Both the position numbers and the translations under genes were made by a program. The notes beneath the pieces are model-generated. The model had not been told where the DNA came from. It saw only the letters and a list, made by a program, of their open reading frames with translations, and searched no databases. A DNA stretch of 64,000 nucleotides from CAWARU01 sp963805795 (GTDB lineage: Bacteria; Pseudomonadota; Gammaproteobacteria; UBA6186; Azoamicaceae), in NCBI GenBank assembly GCA_963805795.1, contig CAWDVG010000005.1:28726-92725 (forward strand). Reading direction: 5' to 3'. Below are positions 29,332 through 38,666 of this stretch, piece by piece (position 1 is the first letter of the stretch; the number at the start of each line of letters is the position of its first letter).

Positions 29332-29655
29332 TGCTACCGTCCTTGTCTGCTAACAGTTTTATCTGCCTTAGCCATTGGCAGACTGCAAAACCCTGAAAAT
29401 CGGAAAAAAACTCAACCAAAAAGTCAGCTTATATACTCAGCCTAAGTTGGTAGAACCTAGTCTCTGAAAATACACATTATTCCATAGAGCCTCGTCGATT
29501 TAAATAATTGCGGGTAATGAAACTTAGTAGTAAGATTGGGAACTAGGGTAATATTTGCTTTGCCTTTAAAGTCAGTTATTTCACGACAGCGCTTTGAGGA
29601 CCATATGATTTTATTGGTGGTAAATTAAATTAGGTACTGAAAATTAGGAGGACAT
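29332..29655. other. intergenic region between divergent genes
   Basis: Promoters for rpiB (leftwards) and for the tandem-domain gene (rightwards) should lie here. AGGAGG at 29647-29652 is the ribosome binding site of the latter. No other structure was recognised. Confidence 0.35.
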
Positions 29656-30603
29656 ATGGCTCAGGCTCAATCTGAACTGGTTAAAACTATTGGTGAAACA
29701 TCTAAAGCTAAAGAAGACAAAGCTAATAAGGCAGGCGCTAATTCACCTAAACCTTATAAGGTTGCACCAAAGGGATTTCAAGAATGGCCTTTGACTGATA
29801 TGGGGATTGTTTACAATAAAGCTTTGCAAGTTATGTTTGAGGTAATAGACGAGGCCAATCTTTGGGACATGGTTAAAAAAGAACCTGGTGAAGGTGGTTT
29901 CTGGTTTAATGATTATAGCGTAATTACGAATCATCCCAGAGTTGCAGCTTGCGGTCATTCTGGAGCTACACAAGCGTATGCCCTTCGCATAATGCAAAAT
30001 ATTGCCAAAAATGGCTGGGAAAATTATAAAACTTCATTTGGAACTGAGGATGTAAATCCCGTAAGTAGTGTTTCTGGCAACATAGCTGCGGGAGGGCATA
30101 TAGCCCAGACTCAATCTGAACCTGCTAGAACAGCAAATGAAGTATCTCAAGCTAAACAGGAGAAAGATAATAAGGAAAAAAGCGCAGTTCTTCAACAGTT
30201 TGAAAAATTCAAAAAAGCAAATGCTAGTTTACTTAAACCCTATAAGGTCGGACCAAAAAGTATTGCTGACTGGCCTGCAATAACTATGTACACTAAAGAT
30301 TTCAGAAAAGAATTGCAGGTAATGTTTGAGGTGATAGACGAAGCCAATCTGTGGAATATGGTAAAAGGGGACCCTGGCCCAAGAGGTTTTATATTGGATG
30401 GTGATTATAGTGTCATAACAGATCATCCAAAAGTTTTTGCTTGCGGTCATTCTGGGGCTACACAAGCGTATGCCCTTCGAATTATGCAACAAATTGCTCA
30501 GAATGGTTGGGAAAATTTTAAGACTTCGTTTGCAACGAAACATTTAGATCCCATAAGTGATGCTTTTGATGACACAAACAGTTTAGAAAATAAACCCAAC
30601 TAA
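29656..30603 (+). CDS. protein with two copies of an unknown ~95-residue domain
   Basis: A 315-residue protein with an excellent ribosome binding site (AGGAGG). It is an internal duplication: residues about 34-125 and 194-290 are roughly 60% identical. Each copy runs KPYKVxPK, a Trp-Pro pair, LQVMFEVIDEANLW, a DYSVIT-x-HP segment and ACGHSGATQAYALRIMQ, and ends NGWEN-x-KTSF. Linkers are Lys/Ala/Gln-rich and each starts AQ(A/T)QSE. There is no signal peptide, Cys pair or membrane segment. The invariant Trp, Asp, His and ACGHSG residues make a folded, possibly ligand-binding or enzymatic module plausible. I do not recognise the family, so no function is proposed. Confidence 0.8.
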   Translation: MAQAQSELVKTIGETSKAKEDKANKAGANSPKPYKVAPKGFQEWPLTDMGIVYNKALQVMFEVIDEANLWDMVKKEPGEGGFWFNDYSVITNHPRVAACGHSGATQAYALRIMQNIAKNGWENYKTSFGTEDVNPVSSVSGNIAAGGHIAQTQSEPARTANEVSQAKQEKDNKEKSAVLQQFEKFKKANASLLKPYKVGPKSIADWPAITMYTKDFRKELQVMFEVIDEANLWNMVKGDPGPRGFILDGDYSVITDHPKVFACGHSGATQAYALRIMQQIAQNGWENFKTSFATKHLDPISDAFDDTNSLENKPN

Positions 30604-30718
30604 ATCTGTTTAATGACCACATCCTTTGAAAGCATTGGTTAAAATCGGTCATCATTTAAATGTTTCAATTTATGTATCATCTGAAATTGTTTTCAAAGTT
30701 CTTTTAAGGATTTGAAAG

Positions 30719-31231
30719 ATGTCTGTACCCGTTTTAAGAGGTGAAGAATTATACGTCCCATTTGTGGGGGCTATTATTGAAAGAATGCATTTGGGCAAAA
30801 AACAAATCTTATTACAAATTAGAGCCAAGTCTTCCGATAAAAAATATAGTGAATGTTATGAAATCCCTGGGGGAAAATTAAGAGCCTTCGAAGATGTGTA
30901 CACTTGTTTAAGAAGGGAAGTCCAAGAAGAATGTGGCCTAGAAATTACTTATGTTGCAAATGAGAGTCAAAGAATAGATTATAAGAATAACAATGATACC
31001 TCAACTTTGATATCACCGTTTTGTGTAACTCAAATGATTGAGGGTCCTTTTATTGGAATGATATTTCTTTGCCAAGCACAAGGTGAACCCGTTTTATTAA
31101 CAAACGAATCTAAGAATGCTAGATGGGTGGATATAGAAGAGGTGAAGGATCTTATTAGTAACTCACCTGAACGATTCTATACTGCATTTTTAGCGCCAAT
31201 TAAAAAATATTTGATGAGTAACTCAGAATGA
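30719..31231 (+). CDS. Nudix hydrolase
   Basis: A 170-residue hydrolase of nucleoside-diphosphate-linked substrates. The Nudix box is complete at residues 52-74 (GKLRAFEDVYTCLRREVQEE followed by CGL), matching Gx5Ex7REUxEExGU. A strand before it (VGAIIERMHLGKKQILLQIR) and KNARWVDIEEVKDLI after it are typical. AAGGA precedes the ATG. Sequence does not reveal the substrate; the Cys-rich QEECGL and a Pro-free loop give no hint. It is a single gene between effector-like genes, so it could act inside the bacterium or be delivered to the host, as some Legionellales Nudix proteins are. The latter is inference. Confidence 0.9.
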   Translation: MSVPVLRGEELYVPFVGAIIERMHLGKKQILLQIRAKSSDKKYSECYEIPGGKLRAFEDVYTCLRREVQEECGLEITYVANESQRIDYKNNNDTSTLISPFCVTQMIEGPFIGMIFLCQAQGEPVLLTNESKNARWVDIEEVKDLISNSPERFYTAFLAPIKKYLMSNSE

Positions 31232-31313
31232 ATGTTAACCTGCATTTAAATCGGTTTTTTCCATCTAAACTGGGTAAAAATTTAATCGTCATCCACTAAA
31301 AAGGTAGTAAAGA

Positions 31314-32348
31314 ATGGCTGCAAAATCTGATGTGACTGAATTAAAAATTCAATTCGATAGCCTTGAGAAAAGAAAGAGCACGCATGATAGTATGGGAGCA
31401 AACCCAAATTATTTGCCTGGATATATTTCCGCAACAAATCCAAAATCGTCTGGAGCAACGTCAGTAAAAAATCAGTGGGCAAACACAAATTCCGGATCTT
31501 CAGGCCTAATCTCTTGCGAAACAAAACCCGTTGCTATTCCATTTGATTCAGACCTAAATCCATTGGCCATATATTCCCCTGCGGAAAGGAAAAAAATTCG
31601 GTATGTCTTTAACCAGTTATTATCTGGTCCGCACTATAAAACCCCAGGCTTTCTTCCACTAGCACCTCAAAAAATAGAAATTAATCCTAAGGAATTAACC
31701 GAGGATGCAATTTTACTTTCTCAAAAAAAGAATGGGCAATTAGGAGATTTTTTTGAAATTCGTTTTTCTAACAACAATAAGCTATATTCAGGCAGGTTAT
31801 TTTACTTAAATGAAGGATTCGTGGCAGAATTTCCGCTTGGTTCCGGAAAATTATTGCCACCGCAACCTTCGCTAGAAGCCCTATTCAAATCTTTGAAGTC
31901 ACGTTTGTCAAATGACGTGCTTATAAATTCCCCTGGGGAACTCATTGCTTATGAAAAATTCGATAAGCTTATAACAACCGATCCACATTTTGTAGGATTA
32001 TATGAGATTGAAATGCATCCCAATCTAGACAGCACAATACCTTCACTATTTAATGAACAATCGCACAATAAATATCTCATACTAACTCGATGGAACTATG
32101 ATTTGAGGTTATTCCACCACTCTCTGTGTATTAAACATGAGGGGAAAGTGCATCATTTTGATTTGTTTTATTCTGACAAGGGTTTTCAGGTAGCACAACT
32201 CGGCCTTCATTACTTAACAGCAGCAGAATCTACAATTGCAAATTTAGTAAAAAGCTTAGAAATTAGACTCAAAGGTGCTTTTAAACCCAATTTGGACGGT
32301 AGTAATCTTATGAAGCCTACCACCACTTCTACTTGTGCTATTATGTGA
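31314..32348 (+). CDS. possible tandem SH2-like protein with C-terminal CaaX
   Basis: A 344-residue protein. Two segments, residues about 130-200 and 250-320, share an SH2-like pattern: G-D-F-F-E-I-R150-F-S, a hairpin of paired strands (KLYSGRLFYLNEGFVAEF) and PSLEALFKSLKSRL; and YLILTR259W, LFHHSLCIKHEGKVHHFDL, KGFQVA and ESTIANLVKSLEIRL. In SH2 domains the Arg in the FLVR motif binds phosphotyrosine, and both copies have an Arg at the equivalent place. The last four residues, CAIM, form a CaaX box of the farnesylated type, preceded by a Thr/Ser-rich linker. Such ends make sense only if the protein reaches a eukaryotic cytosol. The SH2 assignment is by eye and needs a profile search. Confidence 0.6.
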   Translation: MAAKSDVTELKIQFDSLEKRKSTHDSMGANPNYLPGYISATNPKSSGATSVKNQWANTNSGSSGLISCETKPVAIPFDSDLNPLAIYSPAERKKIRYVFNQLLSGPHYKTPGFLPLAPQKIEINPKELTEDAILLSQKKNGQLGDFFEIRFSNNNKLYSGRLFYLNEGFVAEFPLGSGKLLPPQPSLEALFKSLKSRLSNDVLINSPGELIAYEKFDKLITTDPHFVGLYEIEMHPNLDSTIPSLFNEQSHNKYLILTRWNYDLRLFHHSLCIKHEGKVHHFDLFYSDKGFQVAQLGLHYLTAAESTIANLVKSLEIRLKGAFKPNLDGSNLMKPTTTSTCAIM

Positions 32349-32389
32349 TGAAATTCTAAGCAACCAATATTAATAAGAGGTGGTTATTC

Positions 32390-33430
32390 ATGAAAGAGAC
32401 CCATAAAAAATCTATAAGTAATATAGAAAAAGAGCATTTAAATATGATTCTTAAGTATGAAGTGGCAAGAAGTATATGTGAACAAGTAAAAGTCATCCTA
32501 TTGTTAGATAAAGGAAAAAATTATGAAGATATTTCAGAATTTTTATTTATAGATATTAACAAAGTGTATGAGTATGCGGAATCTTATAAAATACAAGGCA
32601 TTAAAGGAATTTTAAATCTCAAATATAAAGTGTTGCCTCAGGATGTCAGCATATTATACTCAGACATAAGTATTGAACAGTTGGAAGCTAAAGCGCTAGA
32701 GAAAAATTTTCCAGAAATAAAGGATCATATTGATTATCTTGATAGCATTTATAATCTCTGCTTTAAAACTCAACAGATGTTACATGATAAAAAGATTAAA
32801 GAGATTTCTGATTTGTTGCGCGCTCAAATGATGATATTAATGAGGATAACAGATTTTCTAAGAAGTATGTTTCATTTAATAATAAAAGGGTATCCGGAGC
32901 AAGCAGGCACGCTGGCTGCTTCAATATTTGAGTTGGCACATACTGCGCTTTCTTTTTCTAAATATCCAAATGCTGTGACTGAGTGGTTAAAGTCTGATTC
33001 TATACATGATGAAATGCCGAAGCTCCTTAAGATTGCATTAGAAGGAAAAAATTTTGTACAATACTATCCACAATTAATTAAGAAAAATTATGAAAATGCA
33101 GGACATCTTGAACACTATAAGAAAGAATATAGAATTTATAAACAATTGTGTTGGATGAAGCATTCTCTACCTAAAATGCAAGACATTATAATAAGAGCGG
33201 GTAATGCTGAATTTCAGGTTGGTCCTTATACCAACGAGCGTTCTATAAATCACGCATGGTTTAGTATTGAACATGGTGGAAGGTTAGCAGAATTTGTTAT
33301 TGACTGTGTTTTAAAATCTGGTGAAGGAGATGATTCTTTACTAAACGAACTACAAGAAACAGGAAAAATTAGAGAAAATCTTAACAAAAAGGCTCTAGAG
33401 AGGTTTGGGTCTGACGATCCATTTGAATGA
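32390..33430 (+). CDS. helical protein with N-terminal HTH, DUF5677-like
   Basis: A 346-residue protein with GAGGTGG ahead of the ATG. Residues about 30-75 resemble a transposase-type helix-turn-helix (VKVILLLDKGKNYEDISEFL, then DINKVYEYAESYKIQGIKGI). The remainder is a long all-helical region; MILMRITDFLRSMFHLIIKG followed by AGTLAASIFELAHTALSFS resembles DUF5677-type proteins, which are often found in defence islands. SINHAWFSIEHGGRLAEFVI near the end may belong to the same fold. No catalytic motif is clear. It stands alone, 42 bases after the CaaX gene, and could share its transcript. Function is unknown. Confidence 0.55.
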   Translation: MKETHKKSISNIEKEHLNMILKYEVARSICEQVKVILLLDKGKNYEDISEFLFIDINKVYEYAESYKIQGIKGILNLKYKVLPQDVSILYSDISIEQLEAKALEKNFPEIKDHIDYLDSIYNLCFKTQQMLHDKKIKEISDLLRAQMMILMRITDFLRSMFHLIIKGYPEQAGTLAASIFELAHTALSFSKYPNAVTEWLKSDSIHDEMPKLLKIALEGKNFVQYYPQLIKKNYENAGHLEHYKKEYRIYKQLCWMKHSLPKMQDIIIRAGNAEFQVGPYTNERSINHAWFSIEHGGRLAEFVIDCVLKSGEGDDSLLNELQETGKIRENLNKKALERFGSDDPFE

Positions 33431-33728
33431 ATTTCTGATGAAAGATTGTCAAACACTGGCATTAGATAAATTAATTAAATTTTATGCAAACCACAAAGCC
33501 AAATAAAATATCAAAAATTAGAAATTTTATTAATCTTTTATCTTTTTCATAAAATTATTACTGCTGGGGAATCAAACATTTTTATTAACTAGATAAAGAT
33601 CAAAAAGTTCAATAAATCATTTTTGGAGATAGGGCAAAACTAACAGCCAACTTTTCAGATAATACACAGGTCTATGTTACTTGGCATATCATTATGGCAT
33701 AATATATTATCGATATTCTAGGGGCTAT
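33431..33728. other. AT-rich intergenic region
   Basis: No gene, hairpin or repeat of note. An in-frame upstream extension of the next gene to 33681 lacks a ribosome binding site and family similarity, and is not used. Confidence 0.3.
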
Positions 33729-34088
33729 ATGATGAAGGAAATTTTAGGACCATCTGGGTACTATACTTTGGTAGTGACTGTGCCAGAGAGCCATGCTGAT
33801 ATAGTGAGGCAAGCTATGGGAGAGGCTGGCGCAGGGGAGAGCGAGCATTATGCTTTTGCTAGCTTCTCGGTAAAAGGGGTTAGTCGTTTTTTACCAAAAG
33901 CTTCAGCCACACCATTTCTTGGGAAAGCTGGGGTGCTAGAAACCTTAATTGAGGAAAGAATTGAAACCATTTGTAAGCAGGATAAGATCGAAGAAGTTGT
34001 AATAGCAATTAAAGCAGTTCATCCTTATGAAGAAACCGTGATTGATATTTTTCCCGTATACCAAATTGGATATAAGCGAAAATCTTGA
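33729..34088 (+). CDS. YqfO/NIF3 N-terminal-like protein
   Basis: About 119 residues from ATG 33729 (the next codon is also ATG), after AGGGG. The ferredoxin-like, CutA-resembling fold of the YqfO insert and stand-alone NIF3-like proteins is indicated. YYTLVVTVPESHADIVRQAM is the first strand and helix, AGESEHYAFASFSVKGVSRF the middle, and VVIAIKAVHPYEETVIDIF the final strand with the conserved HPYEE motif. Proteins of this group are common conserved proteins without a settled function; a regulatory or metal-related role has been suggested. It is likely a housekeeping-type passenger here. Confidence 0.8.
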   Translation: MMKEILGPSGYYTLVVTVPESHADIVRQAMGEAGAGESEHYAFASFSVKGVSRFLPKASATPFLGKAGVLETLIEERIETICKQDKIEEVVIAIKAVHPYEETVIDIFPVYQIGYKRKS

Positions 34089-34138
34089 AGAGAAGAGGTT
34101 AATATGATAGCTTGAAACATATTTAGAGGAGGCTTAGA

Positions 34139-35923
34139 ATGGAAACTGCAGCAGCCGTCAAGGAAGAGGTCGACAAAAAGCAAGGGCTTGATTATTTTAA
34201 GCTGGCTTCTTCAGGCGACCTTGAAAAAATAAAAAAAATGGGTGCTGTTTCGGATGAAAATTTAAAAATAATTATTACTGCTGCCATCATAAATGGACAT
34301 GTTAATATATTGGAATGGGTTTATCAGTCTTGCGATGCGGTTAAAGCTAAAAAATATTTGCAAGAGTGTTTAGATGAATTCGCTAAAAATCAATATTGTT
34401 GCTCCCCACAATTGCTCAATTATTATAAAGAATGTTTCCCTCATAGATTTGCTGTGTTTAACGCTCGCGATGCATTGGAATCTAAAAAATCAAAATATAT
34501 TCATGCAACACTAAAACCAACCATTGTTCAATTTTATTTCAAAAATAATTTGTTTCTTACGGGTGAATTTAAAAGTAAAACACATTGTTTGATGTATTTT
34601 GCGGGTGAAGTATCAAGTGATTCTTATGAAAATTTTAGATTCATGATAGAAGAAACAGGCGCAAACATTATTTTATTTGATGACAATCAGAAATTTATTG
34701 ACTCAGCTTTGTTTGCGGTATGTAAGTTAAATCATGCACCTTATGGTATGCTGTTCAAGCTAAAGATTGATAAAATGCTATTATCATTAGAACATGGAGC
34801 GTACTTGGATCGTCCAAAAAATTCTTTATTTGGCGTAGATTATGAAAAATTAAGTAAAAAAATCGAAGATGAATTAACAGAACTACGTTATACAGTAAAT
34901 CATAAAACCGAAACAATTGAAGCGTATAAAAGCGGGTTAGATAATGGTTATGGTTTTAAAGAATTTTTAGGAATAATCACAAAAGAGGAAAAAGATTTTT
35001 ATAGTAAAGCGACAGCGTCCGTAAATGAAGGGTTTAAAATTTATCATATGCACCAAGATCAAAATTTAACAATCTTGAAAATCATCAAATCTGCTGAAAG
35101 ACTCATAGATATTGCTAAGCTTGCACCCAGCACGTTACAAGAAAAAGAGCTAGAAGAGGCATCTCAACTAATCAAGATCCTTAGGAAAGGTGTTAATGGT
35201 AGATTTAATAGTGATAACCAAACTGCACTGCAATATGCGTTAAGACGAGGTCATTGCAGTTTAATTGAGCTTCTAATGAATGCTGGTGCAAATCTCGATT
35301 TGCAATATTTACATGAGGGAGGGGTGGTATCTGTAGGGACAAATGAGCAGCGCGCTCCATTTTCAACCTTTGCTCTTAAGTATCATAAACTTCGCCTTCA
35401 ACTCCTTGTTTTTAATAAGCATTGGTTTGAAATTGACTTTGTTAGAATACAACGAGTACAAATGGTAGAGACATATGAAAATACAGGCGTAGTTTTACGT
35501 TCTTTAAAACAAAATGTAACTGTTGTTCATCAGAGGCTTGAACCGATTTATAACTTAGCTTTGGACAGTTCTTTAGAACCCATGATGCCCATTATATCAG
35601 ATTGTCGTGCTTTGGTATTAAAAATGGAAACGGAAATGAAAACCGTCCAAGAAGGCATCGAAACGATTTATGCTAAGTTTGATAGAAAAGACTATGAAAA
35701 GCTCAAGCAGAGTTTATCTGACAATACAAACTTAACCATTAAAAGGATTCAAGCCATTATATTTAGCTATATATCTAAATCTGCATCGTGGAGCGAACCT
35801 GAAGATGGAACCAGCACCCATCCACGTGGTGCTGATCCAGCTGCTCCAGCTGCTTCTGCAGTGGCAGGTGCTGTTGGTCTAGCTAATCCGGCTGGTGTTT
35901 CTACAGCACGAAAAAGGAAGTAA
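34139..35923 (+). CDS. ankyrin-repeat protein with basic C-terminal tail
   Basis: A 594-residue protein with AGGAGG before the ATG. Residues about 10-60 form a degenerate ankyrin-like pair (YFKLASSGDLEKIKKMGAV, AAIINGHVNILEWVYQ). A clearer repeat is at about 360-385 (DNQTALQYALRRGHCSLIEL, MNAGANLDLQ). Long helices follow (residues 430-560), then a low-complexity Pro/Ala tail ending ARKRK. The basic end could act as a nuclear-localisation signal in a host, but it is short and speculative. No signal peptide or membrane segment is present. The architecture fits a type IV-secreted effector. The gene lies immediately left of att core 3. Confidence 0.7.
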   Translation: METAAAVKEEVDKKQGLDYFKLASSGDLEKIKKMGAVSDENLKIIITAAIINGHVNILEWVYQSCDAVKAKKYLQECLDEFAKNQYCCSPQLLNYYKECFPHRFAVFNARDALESKKSKYIHATLKPTIVQFYFKNNLFLTGEFKSKTHCLMYFAGEVSSDSYENFRFMIEETGANIILFDDNQKFIDSALFAVCKLNHAPYGMLFKLKIDKMLLSLEHGAYLDRPKNSLFGVDYEKLSKKIEDELTELRYTVNHKTETIEAYKSGLDNGYGFKEFLGIITKEEKDFYSKATASVNEGFKIYHMHQDQNLTILKIIKSAERLIDIAKLAPSTLQEKELEEASQLIKILRKGVNGRFNSDNQTALQYALRRGHCSLIELLMNAGANLDLQYLHEGGVVSVGTNEQRAPFSTFALKYHKLRLQLLVFNKHWFEIDFVRIQRVQMVETYENTGVVLRSLKQNVTVVHQRLEPIYNLALDSSLEPMMPIISDCRALVLKMETEMKTVQEGIETIYAKFDRKDYEKLKQSLSDNTNLTIKRIQAIIFSYISKSASWSEPEDGTSTHPRGADPAAPAASAVAGAVGLANPAGVSTARKRK

Positions 35924-36023
35924 TTTTAGCGTGTTGTGCATAGAAAAAAACTGTATCCCTTTTGATTGAAAATTACCCATAAATATCGCTCGTGAGATCC
36001 TCGTATTTGGGTTCGACTTCGTT

Positions 36024-36040
36024 CGCCATTGTACGCCATT
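36024..36040 (+). repeat. paired arm-type repeats left of core 3
   Basis: CGCCATT occurs at 36024-36030 and 36034-36040, a 10-bp period. It occupies the same position relative to core 3 (63 bases) as the paired repeats at the other cores, but has a different sequence. Confidence 0.4.
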
Positions 36041-36102
36041 TGTAGTGATCATCCGCAGCAAAAAGTGTAATAAAATCAAAGGTCTTAAATGCAGTCTTTG
36101 GA

Positions 36103-36147
36103 CTCATAATCCCTTGGTCCTAGGTTCGAGTCCTAGTGGGCCCACCA
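36103..36147 (+). repeat. att core 3: 3' half of tRNA-Met(CAU)
   Basis: Identical 45-base core (CTCATAATCCCTTGG to CCCACCA). Right of it, AAAATTACCAAGAAAATCAT matches the flank of cores 1 and 4, so the shared sequence extends beyond the tRNA end. Confidence 0.85.
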
Positions 36148-36212
36148 AAATTACCAAGAAAATCATATAGTTACACCTAATAATTTCACCCTTCCCAAAC
36201 CCTCAAAAATCC

Positions 36213-36231
36213 TTGCGGGATATTTGCGGGA
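36213..36231 (+). repeat. paired arm-type repeats right of core 3
   Basis: TTGCGGGA at 36213-36220 and 36224-36231, an 11-bp period. It differs from the TGTGGGCA and TGTGTCCA versions at other cores but is nearly the same as the pair right of core 5 (55590-55608). Confidence 0.55.
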
Positions 36232-36290
36232 GCTAGAAGCGATAAACGTAACCAGATTCCCATATATACACATACTAATATCTTCTTTTG

Positions 36291-36386
36291 TTTTACTCGG
36301 CCATTTATATAAGCGTTATAAATAGCCGAGTAAAATAAATATTTGTGTTATTCGGCCATTTATAGGATACTTATATGTGGCCGAGT
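36291..36386. promoter_or_regulatory. two palindromic operators before AAA ATPase gene
   Basis: TTTTACTCGGC (36291-36301) is inverted as GCCGAGTAAAA (36325-36335), with TTTATA-like inner arms. A second palindrome runs from TTCGGCCA (36351) to TGGCCGAG (36378-36385). Both use the core CGGC(C)A-TTTATA. They lie 70-160 bases before the ATPase start. The second is repeated, with the surrounding 250 bases, at 55672-55705, where no ATPase gene follows. Confidence 0.55.
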
Positions 36387-36453
36387 AGATTTTGTTGTTT
36401 TGTGAGACATAGATATTAAATTTGTTGAAGATAATTTGAATGGAGGTTAGGTT

Positions 36454-37923
36454 TTGAACACGATTCTAGGTAGAATTAATGAAAAAACAGAACTTGAAGA
36501 TGCCTACAAATCCAAAGAGGCGGAGTTTATTGCCATATATGGTCGCCGAAGGGTTGGAAAAACTTATCTAATAAGAAGTTTCTTTCAAGAAAAAAAGAGC
36601 AAGTATTTTCAAACCACTGGAATATATAAAGGATCTTTGAGCAAACAATTGTCTCGATTTGCCCAAGAATTGGGGAATGCTTTTTATGGGGGAGCCCATC
36701 TTAAATCACCGGCAGATTGGATGGCCGCTTTTGATGAATTAACGAAAGCTATCTCGCAGATAGGCAACAAAGAAAAAATTGTTCTATTTTTTGACGAGTT
36801 GCCTTGGATGGCTACTCGAAAATCTGGTATTCTTTCTGCACTGGAATATTTTTGGAATAGGCATTGGAGTAACGACTCACGGGTTAAATTAATTGTATGT
36901 GGTTCATCAGCTTCATGGATTATAAAAAAGATTATTAAAAATAGAGGAGGCTTACATAATCGCGTTACTAGGAAGATAAATCTATTGCCATTTGATTTGC
37001 ACGATACCTCTTTATATCTTAAACATCTAGGATATTCTTGTAATAATCAACAAATTTGCAAGCTATATATGGTAACTGGGGGTGTTCCATTTTATTTAAA
37101 GAATATTAAAAAGCGGTATTCGATTGAACAAAATATTGATAATTTGTTTTTTCAGTCTAATGGAATGTTTTTTGATGAATTTGACGAAGTGTTTACTTCG
37201 TTATTTGAAAATTCGGAACAATATAAAGAGATTATTACTCTAATCGCATCTCACAAAGATGGAGTGCCAAGAAGCTTAATTGATGAAAAACTGAAATTAA
37301 TTAATGGGGGAGGAAATTTAACTAGACGACTTGAAAATTTAGAACACTCAGGTTTTATAAGTAGTTTTATTCCTTATGAACACAAGAAATTAGGAATTTT
37401 TTATCGAGTTAGCGATGAGTTTTGTTATTTCTATCTTCGATGGATCCATCCTATTAAAAATCAACTCAAGCAAGGGAAAAGTAAAAAGTATTGGAAGGAT
37501 GTTGTTGGAAGACCTGAATATTTTTCCTGGCAAGGATATGCTTTCGAAAACATATGCTATAAACATTTGTCACAGATTAAAAGATCTTTAGATATTAATG
37601 AATCAAGTTTAGCATCGCCATGGCGATATGTTCCAAGGAAAGGCACAGAAGATCAAGGTGCACAAGTTGATCTGCTGTTCGATAGTCTAGATGGGACAAT
37701 CACATTAGGTGAAATAAAATTTACTGAACAGCCATTTAAAATAGACAGACAATATGCCCAACAACTGAATAAAAAATTAGAAATTTTCAAAAAAATAACA
37801 AAAACTAATAAGCAAATCTTTATTTCTATGATTTCTGCTAATGGATTGATGGATAGCATTTATTCGGAAGAGATGATCTGTAAAACAGTTGTTCTTGACG
37901 ATTTGTTTCAAAAAAGTGACTAA
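36454..37923 (+). CDS. AAA ATPase with DUF234/PD-(D/E)xK-like C-terminus
   Basis: A 489-residue ATPase of the group first described in archaea and common on mobile islands. It has Walker A GRRRVGKT (residues 30-37), Walker B IVLFFDELPW with Asp114-Glu115, and a sensor-like LIVCGSSASWI. A winged-helix region follows (DGVPRSLIDEKLKLINGGGN, RRLENLEHSGFISSF). The C-terminal DUF234 part has GAQVDLLFDSLDGTITLGEI followed by Lys, an Asp ... Glu-x-Lys arrangement that suggests a nuclease. The start is TTG after GGAGG. Upstream palindromes suggest it is repressed. The biological role of this family is not settled; defence or toxin-like functions are often assumed. Confidence 0.85.
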   Translation: MNTILGRINEKTELEDAYKSKEAEFIAIYGRRRVGKTYLIRSFFQEKKSKYFQTTGIYKGSLSKQLSRFAQELGNAFYGGAHLKSPADWMAAFDELTKAISQIGNKEKIVLFFDELPWMATRKSGILSALEYFWNRHWSNDSRVKLIVCGSSASWIIKKIIKNRGGLHNRVTRKINLLPFDLHDTSLYLKHLGYSCNNQQICKLYMVTGGVPFYLKNIKKRYSIEQNIDNLFFQSNGMFFDEFDEVFTSLFENSEQYKEIITLIASHKDGVPRSLIDEKLKLINGGGNLTRRLENLEHSGFISSFIPYEHKKLGIFYRVSDEFCYFYLRWIHPIKNQLKQGKSKKYWKDVVGRPEYFSWQGYAFENICYKHLSQIKRSLDINESSLASPWRYVPRKGTEDQGAQVDLLFDSLDGTITLGEIKFTEQPFKIDRQYAQQLNKKLEIFKKITKTNKQIFISMISANGLMDSIYSEEMICKTVVLDDLFQKSD

Positions 37924-37942
37924 TAAAAATCCAGATTTTTTT

Positions 37943-37961
37943 TGATGCGTCAGGTGTGCAG
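37943..37961 (+). promoter_or_regulatory. island head leader, copy 3 (left part)
   Basis: TGATGCGTCAGGTGTGCAG matches the start of the head leaders at 18914 and 61991. The leader continues across the large intron complex at 43859 with ACTGATCTTTCTGATTGCTTTAGTA. Joining the two parts gives the same spacing between GTGTGCAG and TGATTGC as copy 1. Confidence 0.5.
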
Positions 37962-38666
37962 GTGCGAGCTGAAAGTCACTTTAGTGGCTGTTATAGATAG
38001 GAGGTGAATGAAGTTTTATGTTTACATCTTCTTGCAATGCAAGTAAGGGAAAGTTTGAAAACCGTACTGGTGTTCAAAGTATACCCGATAAAATTGGTAT
38101 TGCCAAGAAGCCTATTACATAACCCGATATTCTGCTATCGGTATGCTACTCAGACATGCGAAGTTGGTAACGATTTGGTGTGGAGCTCTGAGAAGAATGG
38201 AACCCTTTGGGTTGTATTACCAGAAGTATTTTCTGCGAAGGAAATACAACACTGCCAGCGTCAGGCGGTGAGGGACTAGCATTGGATGGTATGGCTAATG
38301 TAAGTGAACTTTTAAAACGTGTCGAGACGGACAACAAGCTAAAGATGCTGATAAGCTTGAACCAAAATGGTATGTGGCTTGGTGAAGATATTCGTGCACT
38401 CATCTTCACGCAGACAAATAAGCCAACGGCACATTGAAGGAGCCTACCCATCCGGGCACTAAAGTGGAACAGTGTAAGCCCGACGGTCTCTCTTAGTAAT
38501 AAGAGAAAGCACATTGCGAGATGTGTGGATGGGCCGGCGGGTAAAGGAGATCGGAGAAAGCAAATGCCAATCTGTAATGGATTGGATAGCGTGTTATCAC
38601 GCGATGCGAAAGCATGCCTACTTCCGATTGGTCTTTAATTGCGAGAGAGTTTAGAGAATCGATAGA

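Noticed and set aside
38146..38514. Frames in the 5' part of the outer intron
   Set aside because: They fall in ribozyme sequence and show no protein similarity.
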